This document shows positions 44,241 to 56,475 of a stretch of DNA of 64,000 nucleotides, in pieces (position 1 is the stretch's first letter; each line of letters begins with the position of its first letter). The notes beneath the pieces are model-generated. The model made no database searches. It worked only from the letters and a program-made list of their open reading frames with translations, and was not told the DNA's origin. Both the position numbers and the translations under genes were made by a program. The stretch lies in the NCBI GenBank assembly GCA_021521415.1, contig JAIQDT010001740.1, positions 1 through 64,000 of the forward strand. The letters run 5' to 3'. This stretch comes from Bidens hawaiensis. Taxonomy: Eukaryota; Streptophyta; Magnoliopsida; Asterales; Asteraceae.

Positions 44241-46754
44241 GTTGGACCACGGGTTTGTATTCTTCCTCCATGAGAATTTTGTAAGTACAAAAGGAGGGAC
44301 TGATGCCCTTGATATCCATGATCTTCCTTGTAATAGCCTTCTTATGATTCTTAAGAACCTTAAGAAGTTCGTCTTTCTCTTCTTTAGAAAGGTGAGATGA
44401 AATAATTATTGGGAGTTGAGAGTCTTTTTCTCTAAAGGCGTATTCGAGATGGTTTGGTAGTTCTTTTAACTCTAAGGCTGGTGGTTCTTCAATTGATGGT
44501 TTTGATTTTTCATTACATTCTGTGATTTCATATACTACTTCTGATGCTTCCTGATAATCATCATTGAAATTTTCGTTTTCTAATATAAGTATGTTGAGTA
44601 TTCTGTCTAAGATTTGTGTTTCTAGCGGTGTATTAATGGAGGAATCTCACATATAGCAACTTACGATGGAATCTATGATGTCAACACAGTATAATGTGTT
44701 ATCGTGATGTTGCGGATATTGCATAGATTTTCCTATGTCAAAAGTGATTGCCTCGTCATTGACCCTGAGAGTGAGTTTTCCTGTGAAAACATCAATAATA
44801 GCTTCTGCGGTGGCTAAAAAGGGTCTTCCTAAAATCAGAGGTACCCTTTTGTCTTCCTCCATGTCTAGAATCACAAAATCTACTGGGAAAACAAATCTGT
44901 CAATTTTGACAAGCATGTTTTCAACAATGCCCCAAGGATATTTAATAGATCGATTAGCTAATTGAATGCTCATGCGGGTGGGCTTTGGTTCTCCTATCCC
45001 TAATTTTGCAAAAACCGCATAAGGCATTAAATTAATATTAGCTCCTAGGTCAGCCAGGGCATTGCTAACAGACAAATTTCCTATAAGACAAGGGATAGTA
45101 AAGCTCCCTGGATCGGTTATTTTTATTGGCAGCTTACTTTGGAGGACCGCTGAACATTCTTCACTTAGGGTGACATGTGAGAGTTCCTCCAGCTTCCTTT
45201 TGTTTATCAGCACTTCTTTGAAAAACTTGGCATATTTTGGCATTTGAGCGATGGCTTCGACAAAAGGGATGCTGATATGGAGTTGTTTGAAGAGTTTTAA
45301 AAACTTCCCGTACTGAGCTTCCAATCGTTTCTGCTTCAGCCTTCCTGGGTATGGAATAGGTGGAATATAAGTTCGGACTGGCTCCTTGGGTTGTACGGTG
45401 CCCGTTGGAATCAGTATTTCCTGCGTTTTATTAGTAGATTCCTTCTCCATAACTGGTTCTGAAGTTGGTGATGCCACAGTGGTTGTACCGCTTCTAAGTG
45501 TAACAGTGTTGGTTGTAGCATTCGGGTTGGTGATTATGTTGCTTGGAAGAGTGCCGGGTGGTCTTTCGGATAATTGTCGAGCAATTTTTCCTATTTGAGT
45601 TTCTAGATTCTGTAATGATGCTTGTTGACTTTTGAGGTCGGCTTCATGTTTTAATAATACTCCGCTAATATCAACAGCTCTTGAGTCGGCCTTCTTTTCT
45701 GCTTCATTTGTTTTGGTCATGAGTTAAATTAGCATTTCTTCGATCTTTGAGTAGTTCGGGTTTTGATGGATACTAGAACTTTGATCTTGGGATTGAGGTT
45801 TAGGCTGGAAGGATTGATTCATCGGTCTTTTATCCAATCCGGGTAAGGGTTGAGTGTTACCTCCATCTTTCCAGCTGAAATTCGGGTGGTTTCTCCATCC
45901 TGGATTGTAGTTGTTGCTGAAAGCGTTGTTTTGCCGAGCGATGAAATCGACTTCTTCCATAGCCATGATGACTTGTTTACAGTCACTTGTGTTATGATTT
46001 CCTCCACAAGTGTCACAGGTGAGTCTGGTTTTTGATAGCTCGGCTTGAAGTTGTTCGAATTTTTTAGAAAGGGCTTCAAGTTGTGTTGTGACAAGAGTGA
46101 TGGAATAAACGTGGTGTATTCCTTTATGGGTTGGTGTTGATCTTGGTGGGTTGTAAGCGAAACTCTTCTTTGCGGACTTCTCCGGAATCCGGTAATGCTG
46201 GCTCGGTATTTGACAGTTTTATCAGGCGGAAAATATTTGAGGAGAAACTGTTCAACCATCTGGTCCCAAGTGGTGATGGAACCAGAGGAAATAGATTCTA
46301 TCCATTCTAGGGCTTGGCCCCTCGGAGAGAAAGGAAAGAGTTTGAGCTTGATTTGATCGTCTGAACAGTTTTGAATTTTAAAGGTTCCGCAGATTCGTAG
46401 GAATCGAGATATATGAGAAAGAGGGTCTTCGTCGAGGAGACCATGAAATTGAACTGAATCTTCCACCATATGAATGGTGCTTGATTTGATTTCAAAATTT
46501 TCTGTGATTTCGGGTGGAGCCACTCCATTGCCATAGCCTTCGAGAGTTGGCTTGGCATACTGGCTCATATTCGGCTCATTGTTCTAGGCCGCCATCATTT
46601 CTTCAGTTTGATTTTCTCCTGATGTGGTGGCGTCTACTGATTCGTCTTTGATTGCTTCGGCGGTTTCTGCAGTCCGTTTACATGCTCGTGGACGAAAGAC
46701 TCGTTCCGGTTCAGAAATTAGAGAAACAAGCTCATACTCAAACGTAGAGGACAT
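44236..46754 (-). pseudogene. Athila-A gag and protease (broken), 5' half
   Basis: Gag begins at the ATG 46752-46754 (MSSTFEYELVSLI), with a TAG after about 60 codons and an open frame again at 45819-46568 (HGLLDEDPLSHISRFLRI, GQALEWIESI). A frame change near 46200 follows. A zinc motif CDTCGGNHNTSDC lies just above 45966. The frame 44647-45720 holds the protease (ALADLGANINLMPY, LILGRPFLATAEAII); its active site reads D-L-G. A TGA at 44647-44649 interrupts it. The linker then runs to 44241 (MEEEYKPVVQH), where Tekay-A is inserted. Confidence 0.87.
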
Positions 46755-47039
46755 ACATGGAACTAAATCAAAATGAAAACTAAAGTAAGAGTTAGCTAAA
46801 GTTAAACTAAAGGTTAGTCTAAGTTAAACTACGAGTTAGGCTAAGCTATTTTAAACTAAACTAAGGTCTAAATTAATTAAGCTAAAATAAAGGTAAGGAA
46901 AAGTTAAAATTAGGCTAGCCGTAAAATTATATAATAGTAATTAATAAAAATAAATAAAATGAAAATGAAAATTATTTTTTTTTACAATTATAAACAATGA
47001 TTAAATTAAAACTTGGATTGTTCTTGGAAACGTACCGTG

Positions 47040-47060
47040 TCCCCGGCAACGGCGCAAAAA
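47040..47060 (-). promoter_or_regulatory. Athila-A primer-binding site
   Basis: The reverse strand reads TTTTTGCGCCGTTGCCGGGGA, one G short of the classic Athila primer-binding site complementary to tRNA-Asp. It begins three bases after the LTR end CTGCACATCA. Confidence 0.85.
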
Positions 47061-47063
47061 ACT

Positions 47064-48883
47064 TGATGTGCAGTGTGCGTTGCGGTTAAATATGAAAGAG
47101 ATTGGATATTTAGTTTTTGCACAAGATCGTGTTTTAAATTAATAAAAGTGATTTCTACAAAGACTAAACACACACAAAATAGGCAAGTGTACCTATCGTA
47201 TATGCAGAATAGTATTGGTAAGAACCAAGTATTGATCAGTGGTCACAAATGTTTCTAATGATAAATCGATGTTTTACTTTAATCGGAGGTTTTAATCATT
47301 TTGGGGTTAATTTTTGAACTCTTTATAAAATATAAATACTTATATATAATATATAGGTGACCAAGACGAGAGATTCTAAACGAGTAGTTCAATTACGTGA
47401 AGGTTTACCATCTAAGATCAAGAATCCACTCCATTTTAGCATTGATAACTAATATTCAAACATGTGGTAAACTTGCCGTAGCAATATATGATAGATAGCT
47501 CCTTAAGCCTTAAGTGAGCATCTTTGGCACTAAGGAGGTATCATGCGTATTTTAAAGTCCACCCTTTCCTAATGTCATGCTACCTCAAGAATGTCAATTT
47601 AAGTTGGCAAGTAGTTTCGTAAAGAAGAAAGATTATGATTGACTTCGATTTCTCAAATACCAATTCTAACAACTTCGGGTTGTTGTAGTTTAGTCACACA
47701 ACCTCCCCTTGGTTGATTTATGTAAGTTATAATTACAAATTCCGTTAGCATATGATTTCTTTAACTAGCATGATATCCTAAGCAAAGCCATTTTCGGATT
47801 ACCAAGACTTAGAGAAATACATCATAACTTATATCTCATCATTTCTAAGTAAAATATAAGGATCCATGTTTCGATAATGTATCAAAGTATTTCTATCTTT
47901 CAAGAACATGAATCGATCATGAACGATTGCCAATACAATTGACAATCACCAACTTTGAATTAGTATTTTAAGATGGTGAAACATTTCTCATCAAAAGATA
48001 ATTGTAAGATAACCATGTACTTTACTAGACTACACCACATGTTTTAAATGATCATCAGGTAAAACAAAGCTTCTTCATAGATATTAGATGGTGAATGGAG
48101 TTTAGCTCATAATGAGCATGGTGATTAACATTAGGATGGATGATGATAACAAACACATGATTAAACTAGAACAATCTAACAAAATGTGGATGAATCTTCC
48201 TTCTTAATGATGATGATGATGGTTGATGGTGATGACCTCCAACCCTTCAAACTCTTCACTACATCTTCTATGTGAGTGTTAGTGTGTGTTTTTATAAGAG
48301 AAAACCGAATAGAACTCTTTTCAAGTCACACTTCTCAAATGACACAAGAGCCTCTATTTATAGGATGTCTGGAGATAAAAGCACGGCCCCGTGCTTTATT
48401 GAGCACGACCCCGTGTCTACGTGTCCCAGTTGCATGTTGTCAGATCGTACAAGATGACTCACCACGGCCCCGTGCTTCCTGAGGCACGGCCCCGTGCTTT
48501 TTAGTGACATGTGCTAATTCTTTTTGTCGTTTCAGAAAGGTGGCCACGGTCTCGTGTCCATTGAAGCACACGGCGCCGTGTTTTTTAGTGACATGTGCTA
48601 ATTATTTTTGTCGTTTCTGAAAGGTGACCACGGCCTCGTGTCCATTAAAGCACGGCCATGTGTCTAGTTGTCCGCTATTTTGTCTTTTCTCGTGTTTTGC
48701 TGTTTTCTTGGGTTTTCTTTGCTTTTTCTTTGGCTTTTCATTCGTTTCTTCGTTTGAGGCTTGGATTTACCTGAAAATACATTTTAACATGATAAGTAGT
48801 TATTTTAACTATAGTATATGATAGAAGTTGCAGTTTTTAAAGATTATTTGATGTTAAAAAGATGTATATTTTTATATACATCA
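47064..48883 (-). mobile_element. Athila-A 5' LTR
   Basis: 1820 bases, forward TGATGTGCAG...TATACATCA, so TGATG/CATCA ends on both strands. A reverse-strand TATA box (CTATAAATAG) is at 48354-48363, and a palindrome array sits immediately upstream at 48381-48665. The flank on the right is Tat-C RT coding sequence. The 3' LTR of Athila-A is not found in the window. Confidence 0.88.
48381..48665. repeat. GCACGGCCCCGTGC palindrome array in the Athila-A LTR
   Basis: Seven to eight copies of GCACGGCCCCGTGC or variants (CACGACCCCGTG, CACGGTCTCGTG, CACGGCGCCGTG, CACGGCCTCGTG). Part of the array is a direct duplication of about 85 bases (48503-48590 and 48588-48665) containing GTGACATGTGCTAATT. Confidence 0.88.
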
Positions 48884-49560
48884 ATGTCCCTGAGCATCTG
48901 ATCTTCAATACTCTTAATTACTAGATCATCCATATACACCTCCAGGTTTCGACCAATTTGTCCTTTAAAGGCTTCATCCATCAATCGTTGATATGTAGTA
49001 CCTGCGTTTTTCAGACCAAAGGGCATCATCTTGTAATAGAATGTGCCTTGGTTTGTGCGAAACGTTGTCTTGTCTTCATCACCTGCTGCCATGCGAATCT
49101 GATGGTTTCCTTTGTAAGCGTCGAGGAAACACTTAAATTTGAATGGGGCTACAGCATCGACTTTGAGATCGATTTCCGGCAGTGGATAATAGTCTTTCGG
49201 GCATGCCTTGTTTAGATCTTTAAAATATATACACATTCGCCATGTCCCATTGCTTTTAGGGACAATGACTGGATTGGCGAACCAAGTTTGGTACCAGTCA
49301 TGTCTGTGGGTTGCCATGGAAAGACGTCTACGTTCCTCGTCAGTAACCGCTTCAAAATTTTCCTCACTATCTCAGAGATAGTGGGCCCAATTTTTATCGT
49401 TTGATCCGGAAATTTCTTGTTCAACACCCATTTTTCTGGCTCAGTCCATCTAACTTGTTTTGGAACTTTGTTGGGTTTTGAACTCTTGGTCGTGAAGCAG
49501 TGGCGATTGATGTGAATGATTGCCACACCAGCACAAAACGATAATGGCCTATGAGGGCAG
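48884..49560 (-). pseudogene. Tat-C reverse transcriptase, N-terminal part
   Basis: The reverse strand encodes gypsy RT of Tat type (WFANPVIVPKSNGTWRMCI, DLNKACPKDYYPLPEID, YYKMMPFGLKNAGTTYQRLM) with an intact catalytic box VYMDDLVIKS. It stops at MLRDI, where the Athila-A LTR is inserted (48883/48884). Upstream the frame changes twice (49212-49526). The rest of pol is not found elsewhere in the window. Confidence 0.85.
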
Positions 49561-50847
49561 TGATAATCAAAGGATTCTTGTTACAAGGTCCTCCTTGACC
49601 CGCGGAAAGATCACCGGCTCGTTTTTCCATTCCTCATCATCAAACTCTCTTCTATTTCCTCCCACCTTGTGTCCGCCTTTTATCATGTGAACATTCAGAT
49701 CCTTGACTTGTTTCTTGGGCGGGCCCTGATTATCTCGCACGGGAGCTTTACCAGTCCCTGGTCTTGCACCTTTTACCAAATGCCCAAGTTTTCCCGACTT
49801 TACAGGCGCCTCAGTTTCATTTTTCAAAGCTCTACACTCATTCGTATTATGACCTATGTCTTCATGAAACGAACAGTGCTTTTTAGCATCAAGGAATGAT
49901 CTCCTCGTGAGTGGCTAGGGTTTTCTGAAATTCATGTTTTCAATGGTAAGAATCTCTGCAGGGGTCTTCGACAGTGGAGTCCAATTGTTGGTGACTCGTG
50001 CTAAAGAGCCCACCTTGTTCTTGTTGCCAATCAAAGATCTGGCATCGAATTGCTTTGATGACTACGCGAAAGGCTGGAGCCTTGACCAAATCGTTCCTTT
50101 GGCTTGGTTATTTGGCCGCGGAATTTGGAATTCCACTTTTGGCGTTTGTTTCTGACTGCCAAAACTCAAAGTCCGTTATGTCCTTGCGAACAGTTTTGCC
50201 GCAGACATTATCTCGTCCCATGTTTTGGGCATTCCGTCCCTGCCAGTCAACGTTCTAATCAAATCATCACTTTTTACATTTTTGCGGAAAGCTCCTCTTA
50301 GCATATCTTTGCTGATCCCGCCGATATTAAGACTTTCATTGTTGAACCGAGTTATGAAGCTAGTCCTCGATGGATTCATTATTTTATCTCACCACATCTA
50401 ATATCTCAGAAAGATCACGAGTGTGTTTCTTCTGCTGACTGAAATGCTTGGAAAATTTGGCTACAAATTCATCCCAATTCCTAATTTGTCCGTCCAGCAA
50501 CTTCTCAAACCACTCATGTGCTGCACCAGTGAATGTTAATGCGAACATGTGGCACCAGTAGGGAAGAGTCCAACCGCTGACTCCTCCAACAACCACAAAG
50601 TTTAATAACTGATTGTTGGGATCAGTCATCCCATCGTATTTTCCTACAGATGTTGGGATTTTCGCATTGACCGTGAATGGAGCAATTGCAATACGTGCAA
50701 TGAACTTCGATTTTTCAGCGAAAACTGCAGGACGATACGGTTTGGTAAAGTCCTCCTCTGCGTCACTATGGTATTCGGCATGGCGGACTGTCACACGCGG
50801 GCGACTAGTCCCCTCCCAACCATGGAGTCTGCTATCTCTGCTATAAT
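49561..50847 (-). pseudogene. Tat-C gag, capsid and C-terminal part
   Basis: 50384-50869 encodes the Gag domain (AKIPTSVGKYDGMTDPNNQL, AHEWFEKLLDGQIRNWDEF). Stops and shifts follow (50176-50379). The part near 49567-49920 gives a linker with KGGHKVGGNRREFDDEEW. The protease active-site motif expected between this and RT is not seen, so the protease seems deleted. Confidence 0.75.
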
Positions 50848-50855
50848 AGCTGACA
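50848..50855. repeat. Target-site duplication AGCTGACA, left
   Basis: The 8 bases recur at 51421-51428 and flank the hAT-like element. Confidence 0.85.
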
Positions 50856-51420
50856 ATAGGGTTGTTCATCGGATCGGATAACGGATTATTCGGGTTATTC
50901 AGTTCGGGTTATTCGGATTTGAAAATTTTTGGACCCTATCCGAAATCCGATCCGAATTAGGAATATTCCTATCCGATCCGAATCTATCCGAATTCATTTC
51001 GGATCTAATTCGGATAATATCTGAATAATCCGAAATAAACCTAAAAAGTTTTCCTATTTTTTTGTGCCTAACATTTAATAGTTTAGAATCACAATAAACA
51101 TACAAACCGGAAAATACGAATTACTTTTAACACAAATTTAAATTTTAAACCTCAAATAATAGTCTAATGAATATACCAAACTGGAAAATACCACTAAAAA
51201 CATGTTTTTTATTTAGATTAAACGGATATTCGAATAATCTGAATAATCCGAATTTTTTAAAATTCCATATCCGAATCCGATCTGAATCCGAATTAGTTAT
51301 TCGGATATTCGGATTGATCCGATCTGAATATCCGAATAAGAATTCGGATCGGTTTATTCGGGTTTCGATTTTGGTTCCGATTTCGGTTTTTTTCGGATTT
51401 CGGGTTTCTTGAACACCCCT
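50856..51420. mobile_element. hAT-like non-autonomous element with ATCCGAAT subterminal repeats
   Basis: 565 bases between two copies of AGCTGACA. The ends are imperfect inverted repeats (left ATAGGGTTGTTCA, right, inverted, AGGGGTGTTCAAG). Both halves are full of ATCCGAAT/ATTCGGAT in both directions. There is no transposase. TAGGG-like ends and an 8-base duplication fit hAT. It sits in the Tat-C gag and its removal with one duplication copy leaves the frame open. Confidence 0.82.
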
Positions 51421-51428
51421 AGCTGACA

Positions 51429-52033
51429 GCGCTCGGACGGTATGATGGATCAAAACTTTCTAATTTCTCTATGTAAGAGGGTGGAAGTGTAACCTTGCGA
51501 GGATAACCACGTCCACTCCTAACCAACTCATTTTCTGGAAACCCCTCAGTTTGGAGGCTTCCGCGAATTTGACTATTCCTCAAAGTTGTAGGAGGAGAAG
51601 GGGATCTCCTGGAAGATTCATCATAATTCAGAGTACGAGCACGAAGTCGCTCTTCACGCACCATGCGCTCATACTCTGCTACAACACTCGTCTGCTGGAT
51701 ACGTAACCATCCCTCAGGAGAGAGAGCTCCTTCGGTTCTGGAATTACGATGAGGAGTTCTCACCGGCCCAGAATTGTCGGACTCGTCTTCCAAACCCAAT
51801 TCTGTATGGGTCCGGCGAGTTTCCACTGTGAGACGTCCTAAGTCACCCGGAGTAGGACCTCCAGGTTCCGTGACACATCCTAAGCCACCAGGAGTGGAAC
51901 CTCCAGGTGCTTCAACATCAGCAGTACGTCTAGCAAACACAGAAGTTTCCATCGGCCCCTCAGGAAGCTGACTTATATCGTACAAACCAACAGAAAATTT
52001 ATGCAGTTCTAACACAATGACGGATGGTGTCAA
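51429..52033 (-). pseudogene. Tat-C gag N-terminal part
   Basis: A 204-residue open frame. The likely start is an internal Met (METSVFARRTADVE) rather than the outermost codon. It is rich in Gly, Pro, Thr and Arg (EAPGGSTPGGLG repeats), with a helical stretch (EYERMVREERLRARTLNYDE) typical of Tat Gag N-termini. The frame runs into the hAT-like element at 51420 and continues beyond it at 50847. Confidence 0.72.
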
Positions 52034-52049
52034 TAAAGAAACAAGGATC

Positions 52050-52505
52050 TGATCCCCTTAACGGGTCCTGGATCCAATGAGTCCACAGGGAAGGGTCAAA
52101 TACAATTAACAAACAATATGAGCATAACCTCCGGAAGTCCAGTGCCAGAAGCTTGCAAAACCAACACCGAGAACTCGTTACGGGAAGTACAATGGGGGGT
52201 CTTCCCGTAACCACCCTCCAGCGTGGGAAAAAGTACAGTTCTTATACAGAGAAAGTACTAAGTATTTTAAGTAAATCGTGGAAAGTGAATGTGTTACCTC
52301 ATGGAGATTGTGAAGTATTTATAGCCGAAGGGTGTGGGAATGTGATTGGCCCAGCTGTCCCTTTCTAGAAGATGCTATTGTAACCGCCTAGACACGTGCC
52401 CTCATGTGATAGGTTGGGCTATACGTCCCATGTGCATGGTTATAAAAACCTAGGCACGTGTCTCTATATGATAGGACGAGATAACCCTGTCATGTGCATG
52501 GTTAT
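52050..52505 (-). mobile_element. Tat-C LTR region, inner segment (boundaries uncertain)
   Basis: Upstream of gag on the reverse strand; a TATA box (CTATAAATAC) lies at 52315-52324. Two similar blocks with CACGTG and a GGTTAT end occur at 52390-52505. Sequence after 55045 continues in the same style (GTTATAACAACCTG), which suggests that one LTR was split by the insertion of 52506-55044. I could not define LTR ends or a primer-binding site. Confidence 0.4.
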
Positions 52506-52786
52506 TTTGACATTCTTTTGTAATCTTTAATCATGTAAACCGACCCGTTTTGTAAACCGAAACTTATGATATAATCAAAATGATGAATTTTATGTTACAA
52601 TATTGTTTTACACTTGTTGGGTCTTGAAAACATCCTTTTCGGTCCTTAAAACGCGTAAAGATCACTTAAAACGAACTACAGGGGCCAATTCTGCCATTTT
52701 TAAAAGTTGGAAAAGTCTGATCATCACCCCCATCGCGATATGCGATGGGGGATACCTTCCTTCATCGTGTGGCGCGACCACAGGGT
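52506..52786. other. Fragment with CCCATCGCGATATGCGATGG palindrome
   Basis: No ORF. The palindrome at about 52731-52750 matches the type seen in the Tekay-A LTR. The stretch lies between a GTTAT (52501-52505) and the start of the Tekay-type solo LTR, and may be a leftover of a related LTR. Confidence 0.4.
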
Positions 52787-53182
52787 CTGTAGCAGCCCGT
52801 TAATTTGTTTGTTTGTGTCTTGTTTTGATCCATTTTGCATGAAAACTCTTGTATCTCACACCCATATTGGACCACCAACATTACCCTATATACACCATCA
52901 TCTCCCTTCATGTTCCCCTGCTACAACTACAAATTCTCTCTCAAACTTCATAGATTCAAGGTTGTTTATTTATGTGTTCTTGAAGGTTTGACTTCCAAAA
53001 GTCAAACTGAGTTTAATCTTTCATTCTAATTAACTTATATAGTCATAATAATACTTGAATATGGTGGTACAACATATATATAATATACACCCCTTGTTAC
53101 CTTTGGTAGTTGCTTCTCCGATTCCGGTCAGTGAGGTTTCGGACCTTGTAAGGCAAGGCTTCATAGAGGCTTCGTGTTCTTG

Positions 53183-53230
<48 letters not shown>

Positions 53231-55044
53231 TTATATAACTTGTTCATACATACTAACCATGCTTAACTTCTGCTCATTTTAGTTTATTTACAAGTTCCAT
53301 GGTTATGGGTTTGAAGAGTCTAAACACGGTTTAACTGTAACTAGCTCCAAACCGTAAACCGAACTTTGTTTACTTGTTTTTGTTAAATAATTGTTTAAAC
53401 ATGTTTAATGTTATATCTAAGTTTCTAAAATCATTTTTATGAGTTATATGGTTATGGGTTTGTAGATCTAACCACGGTCTTAACCCGAAACTAGATTCGA
53501 ACCAAAAAGCGAACTTGTGTTTAAAGACTTTATTGTTAACTTTTGGTTGTAAAACTTAAGTATTTTCATTTGTACATTATTATACAAGTTCTTGAATATT
53601 TGGGCATGTGGAAACCATCTATGAACTTATTGTGAGATGGAAACCAAACCAAACCGAACTAAACCGGCTTTTACTCGCTTAAGACACACAATTGTGTTTT
53701 TAGCTATCAAGACTTGTATATTTCTTTAAAAATAGTTTACAAACTGATTTTAATTATTTTATTAAGTACTTGGAAATGTTGGATCCAACTTGATCTCATA
53801 ACAAAGTTTGGACCGACAAAACCGAACACTCGCTTAACATACGTTGTTAGTTCTAAAACAATAGATCTACATACTTGGTTAAGTAATATTGGATTTTTAT
53901 GAGTTATTTCATAACATTTAATATTTTGGAAAGTTGACTTTGGGTTTGACCAATTGTCAAGACCTGAACCAACAACCCAAACACTCGTTAAAACTCGTTT
54001 TAGTATCTTTATTCCAAAGGGACTTGCATTCTTGCATTTTACCCACCTTATTACTTAACATAGGTTGAGTAAATATTAAGGTTAGATACTTTAACCCGTT
54101 TTCGAGCAAACTTACATTTTTAAAGGGTTATTATTATAAGTTCTTAAATAGTTACATTTTAAACCTTGAACTTTAATTGTTTACATTTCTCAACATTTAT
54201 TTATTTAAAAACTTTCAATACAACCTTTCTAGATCCGAGACTTCTTTCCTTTTAGGCATTGTTCGTTAAACCCGCCGTTCCGGAAAATCTTCAAATTATC
54301 ATCTTTCAAGTTTATTACTTGAACTTGAGTACTTTCATACCCCGTTTTCCATCTTTTGTTTTGGGGGTGACATTTCATACTTATTCAAACTAAATGTTTT
54401 ATACTTGAATCTTAAACCACAAACGTTATTGTATACTTTACTTAAATAATTGCTCGGTTTGGTGTTCTATGATTATATGCCTATGTGTTTATCACTTTTG
54501 GTTAGTGGAACTATAAAATCATAGTCTATTTGGCAACCCCTTATACAAGGTGTCGTTAACGTAATGCAATTAACGATAACTATAAAATCCTAGACTATTT
54601 GGCATCCCCTTATAGTTATATGTCGCTAACTTAATTCTATTAGCGATTTTATCCAAATTATTGCTTTTTATCTATTGTTTCGTATACGAGTTTCGTGGCT
54701 TTTATTTACTATATACTATTATGCTCAAACTTATGAATTTCTCACCAACCTTTGTGTTGATAAACTTTATTTTATGAAATGTTACAAGTTTGCATCTTTG
54801 TTGATTTGGGATTATGAAGAAAACGTCATCAAGACCTTTAGAATATTAGTAAAATGAACAATATTTAATTTGATATATTTTGTGATACCTTGTTATGGCT
54901 ATTTATGAATATTTGCTATGTGACATTTTCGATGATGTGAAATGAAATGAGTTTGTTAAATATTGTCGCTTTAATTAGTGTCATGTGCTTATGGGCAATC
55001 GTTACACCTAGGCATATTCCGCCGCCTTTGGTCGGGGTGTGACA
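52787..55044 (+). mobile_element. Tekay-type solo LTR, plus strand
   Basis: It begins TGTAGCAGCCCG, like TGTAACATCCCG at 22158, and ends GGGGTGTGACA, like the Tekay LTR ends here. A TATA-like CTATATA is at 52886-52892, followed by a C/T-rich transcript-start-like region. No coding sequence adjoins either side. GTTAT follows it at 55045-55049 and also occurs at 52501-52505. A solo LTR forms by recombination between the two LTRs of one element. Confidence 0.65.
53183..53230. repeat. Compound microsatellite (TA)n(CA)n
   Basis: About ten TA units run into about fourteen CA units, inside the solo LTR. Confidence 0.95.
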
Positions 55045-55715
55045 GTTATAACAACCTGACCAACTGTCCTTCATTCATTGGCTGATGAGTCACGTATTCT
55101 CCAAGAAAGGATCTTGGTAAATCTTCTAGAAGGTAATTAGTTAATTACAGCTGTCATATGATATTGCCCTCTGGTCATCTTAGCGGGCGGGTATGCTACC
55201 CTGCGAATGACTTCTGAGGGTGTCTAGATCCTTCCGCGCATAATCTCTAACACGTATCCTTGTTCTTCCTTTATTGAGTCATGCAAGTGATCCATTTGTC
55301 CCGCGGGTGTCATATGAGGAGTTCCCTTCTGACCCGCGGGTGGTACTTAAGGGTATTTTGGGTCTTTTTGGTACGCTACCTCTATAGACATTGCGCCATA
55401 TAGCCATCCACAACCACTGAGATAACAGGTCCTTAGGTAGTGCGTCCTTAGGTAATGCGTCCTTTAGGATGGTCGATAAATGAGCAACGTCTCTAAAAGA
55501 TAGTGTAGCTAGTAGAATACTAAAGTTCTACTACTCTCACTTCATTGACTATCAATAAGTGCTAATGTATCTCTCAACATTGTGATAGTAATTTAAAAAA
55601 ACTCTTTTGAATGTTGATCTAAATATTATGAACCAATCGTGATCAATTATTAATCACATGATTTGAAACATCTTCAATATTGTTCAACTCACCACACCAC
55701 AAGCCAACCACTCAC
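55045..55715. other. Probable outer Tat-C LTR remainder and flank
   Basis: No ORF. It contains two CCCGCGGGT motifs (near 55301 and 55340) and a short tandem of GGTAGTGCGTCCTTA (55432-55465). It ends at the next hAT-like element. I see no gene. Confidence 0.4.
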
Positions 55716-55723
55716 CTATTCTC

Positions 55724-56230
55724 TAGGGCTGTGCAACGTTAAATGCTAATTATAGAACCGGACCATATTTAACGGTTCGGTTCGGTTCGGAACCGAATTA
55801 AACGGGTTCGGTTCGGAACCGAATTAAACGGTTCTTGTGTAAGCGGTTCTTGCAGGAACCGGTTTTCAATTAAACTTCTATATATAAACTATTAGAAGTG
55901 CAAGAAACAAGCGACAATCCATAAAATAAAGCATTATCATATCAACATATTATATTTTAATGGATGGGATTGAGAATATATTAGAATAGCTCAAAATATT
56001 ACAGAAAACAATTATATCTTAAAACAAATTTAGGGCAATGGAAAACGATTGTAGTTAAGGGATTGTATATAATTGAGAAAGTGAGAACGTGGATGGTCGC
56101 TCGTACCTAGAAGTTGGGAAAGCCCACTAAATAAATAGGATTTTAAATTTAACCTTCAAAGTTTAAACAATAACTATTCAGTTTTGGTTCCCTGTTCTGG
56201 CGGTTCGGAACCGTGAATTGGTCACCCCTG
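55724..56230. mobile_element. hAT-like non-autonomous element with GGTTCGGAACCG motifs
   Basis: 507 bases flanked by a perfect 8-base duplication CTATTCTC (55716-55723 and 56231-56238). Ends: TAGGGCTGTGCAAC on the left and, inverted, CAGGGGTGACCAATT on the right. Near each end the motif GGTTCGGAACCG, itself a palindrome, is repeated. No ORF. It lies about 250 bases beyond the 3' end of the TLDc gene CDS. Confidence 0.85.
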
Positions 56231-56475
56231 CTATTCTCCATAAGTGAGGTTAAAGAAAACAAATTGTTTTATTGACACCAAATAAATGGAATTCGTGTCC
56301 TTAAGCATATGATAAAGTATTTGAAAGCATATGAACAATCACTAAAATGTCCCATTTCATGTTACAAATAACTTATTCCACATAAAAAAAGTGTTTCACA
56401 AAGTGCTCTTGCAAACATTACATGACAAATTCGGGCACTATAACTTTGGGTCTTCTTACCTCAAGAACAATCAAT

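Noticed and set aside
50855..50872. Start of Tat-C gag at 50869
   Set aside because: This Met is created at the edge of the hAT-like insertion; the gag frame continues on the other side, so it is not a real start.
51145..51453. ORFs inside the hAT-like element on both strands
   Set aside because: They are made of the ATCCGAAT words (Ile/Arg/Asn/Ser repeats) and have no family match.
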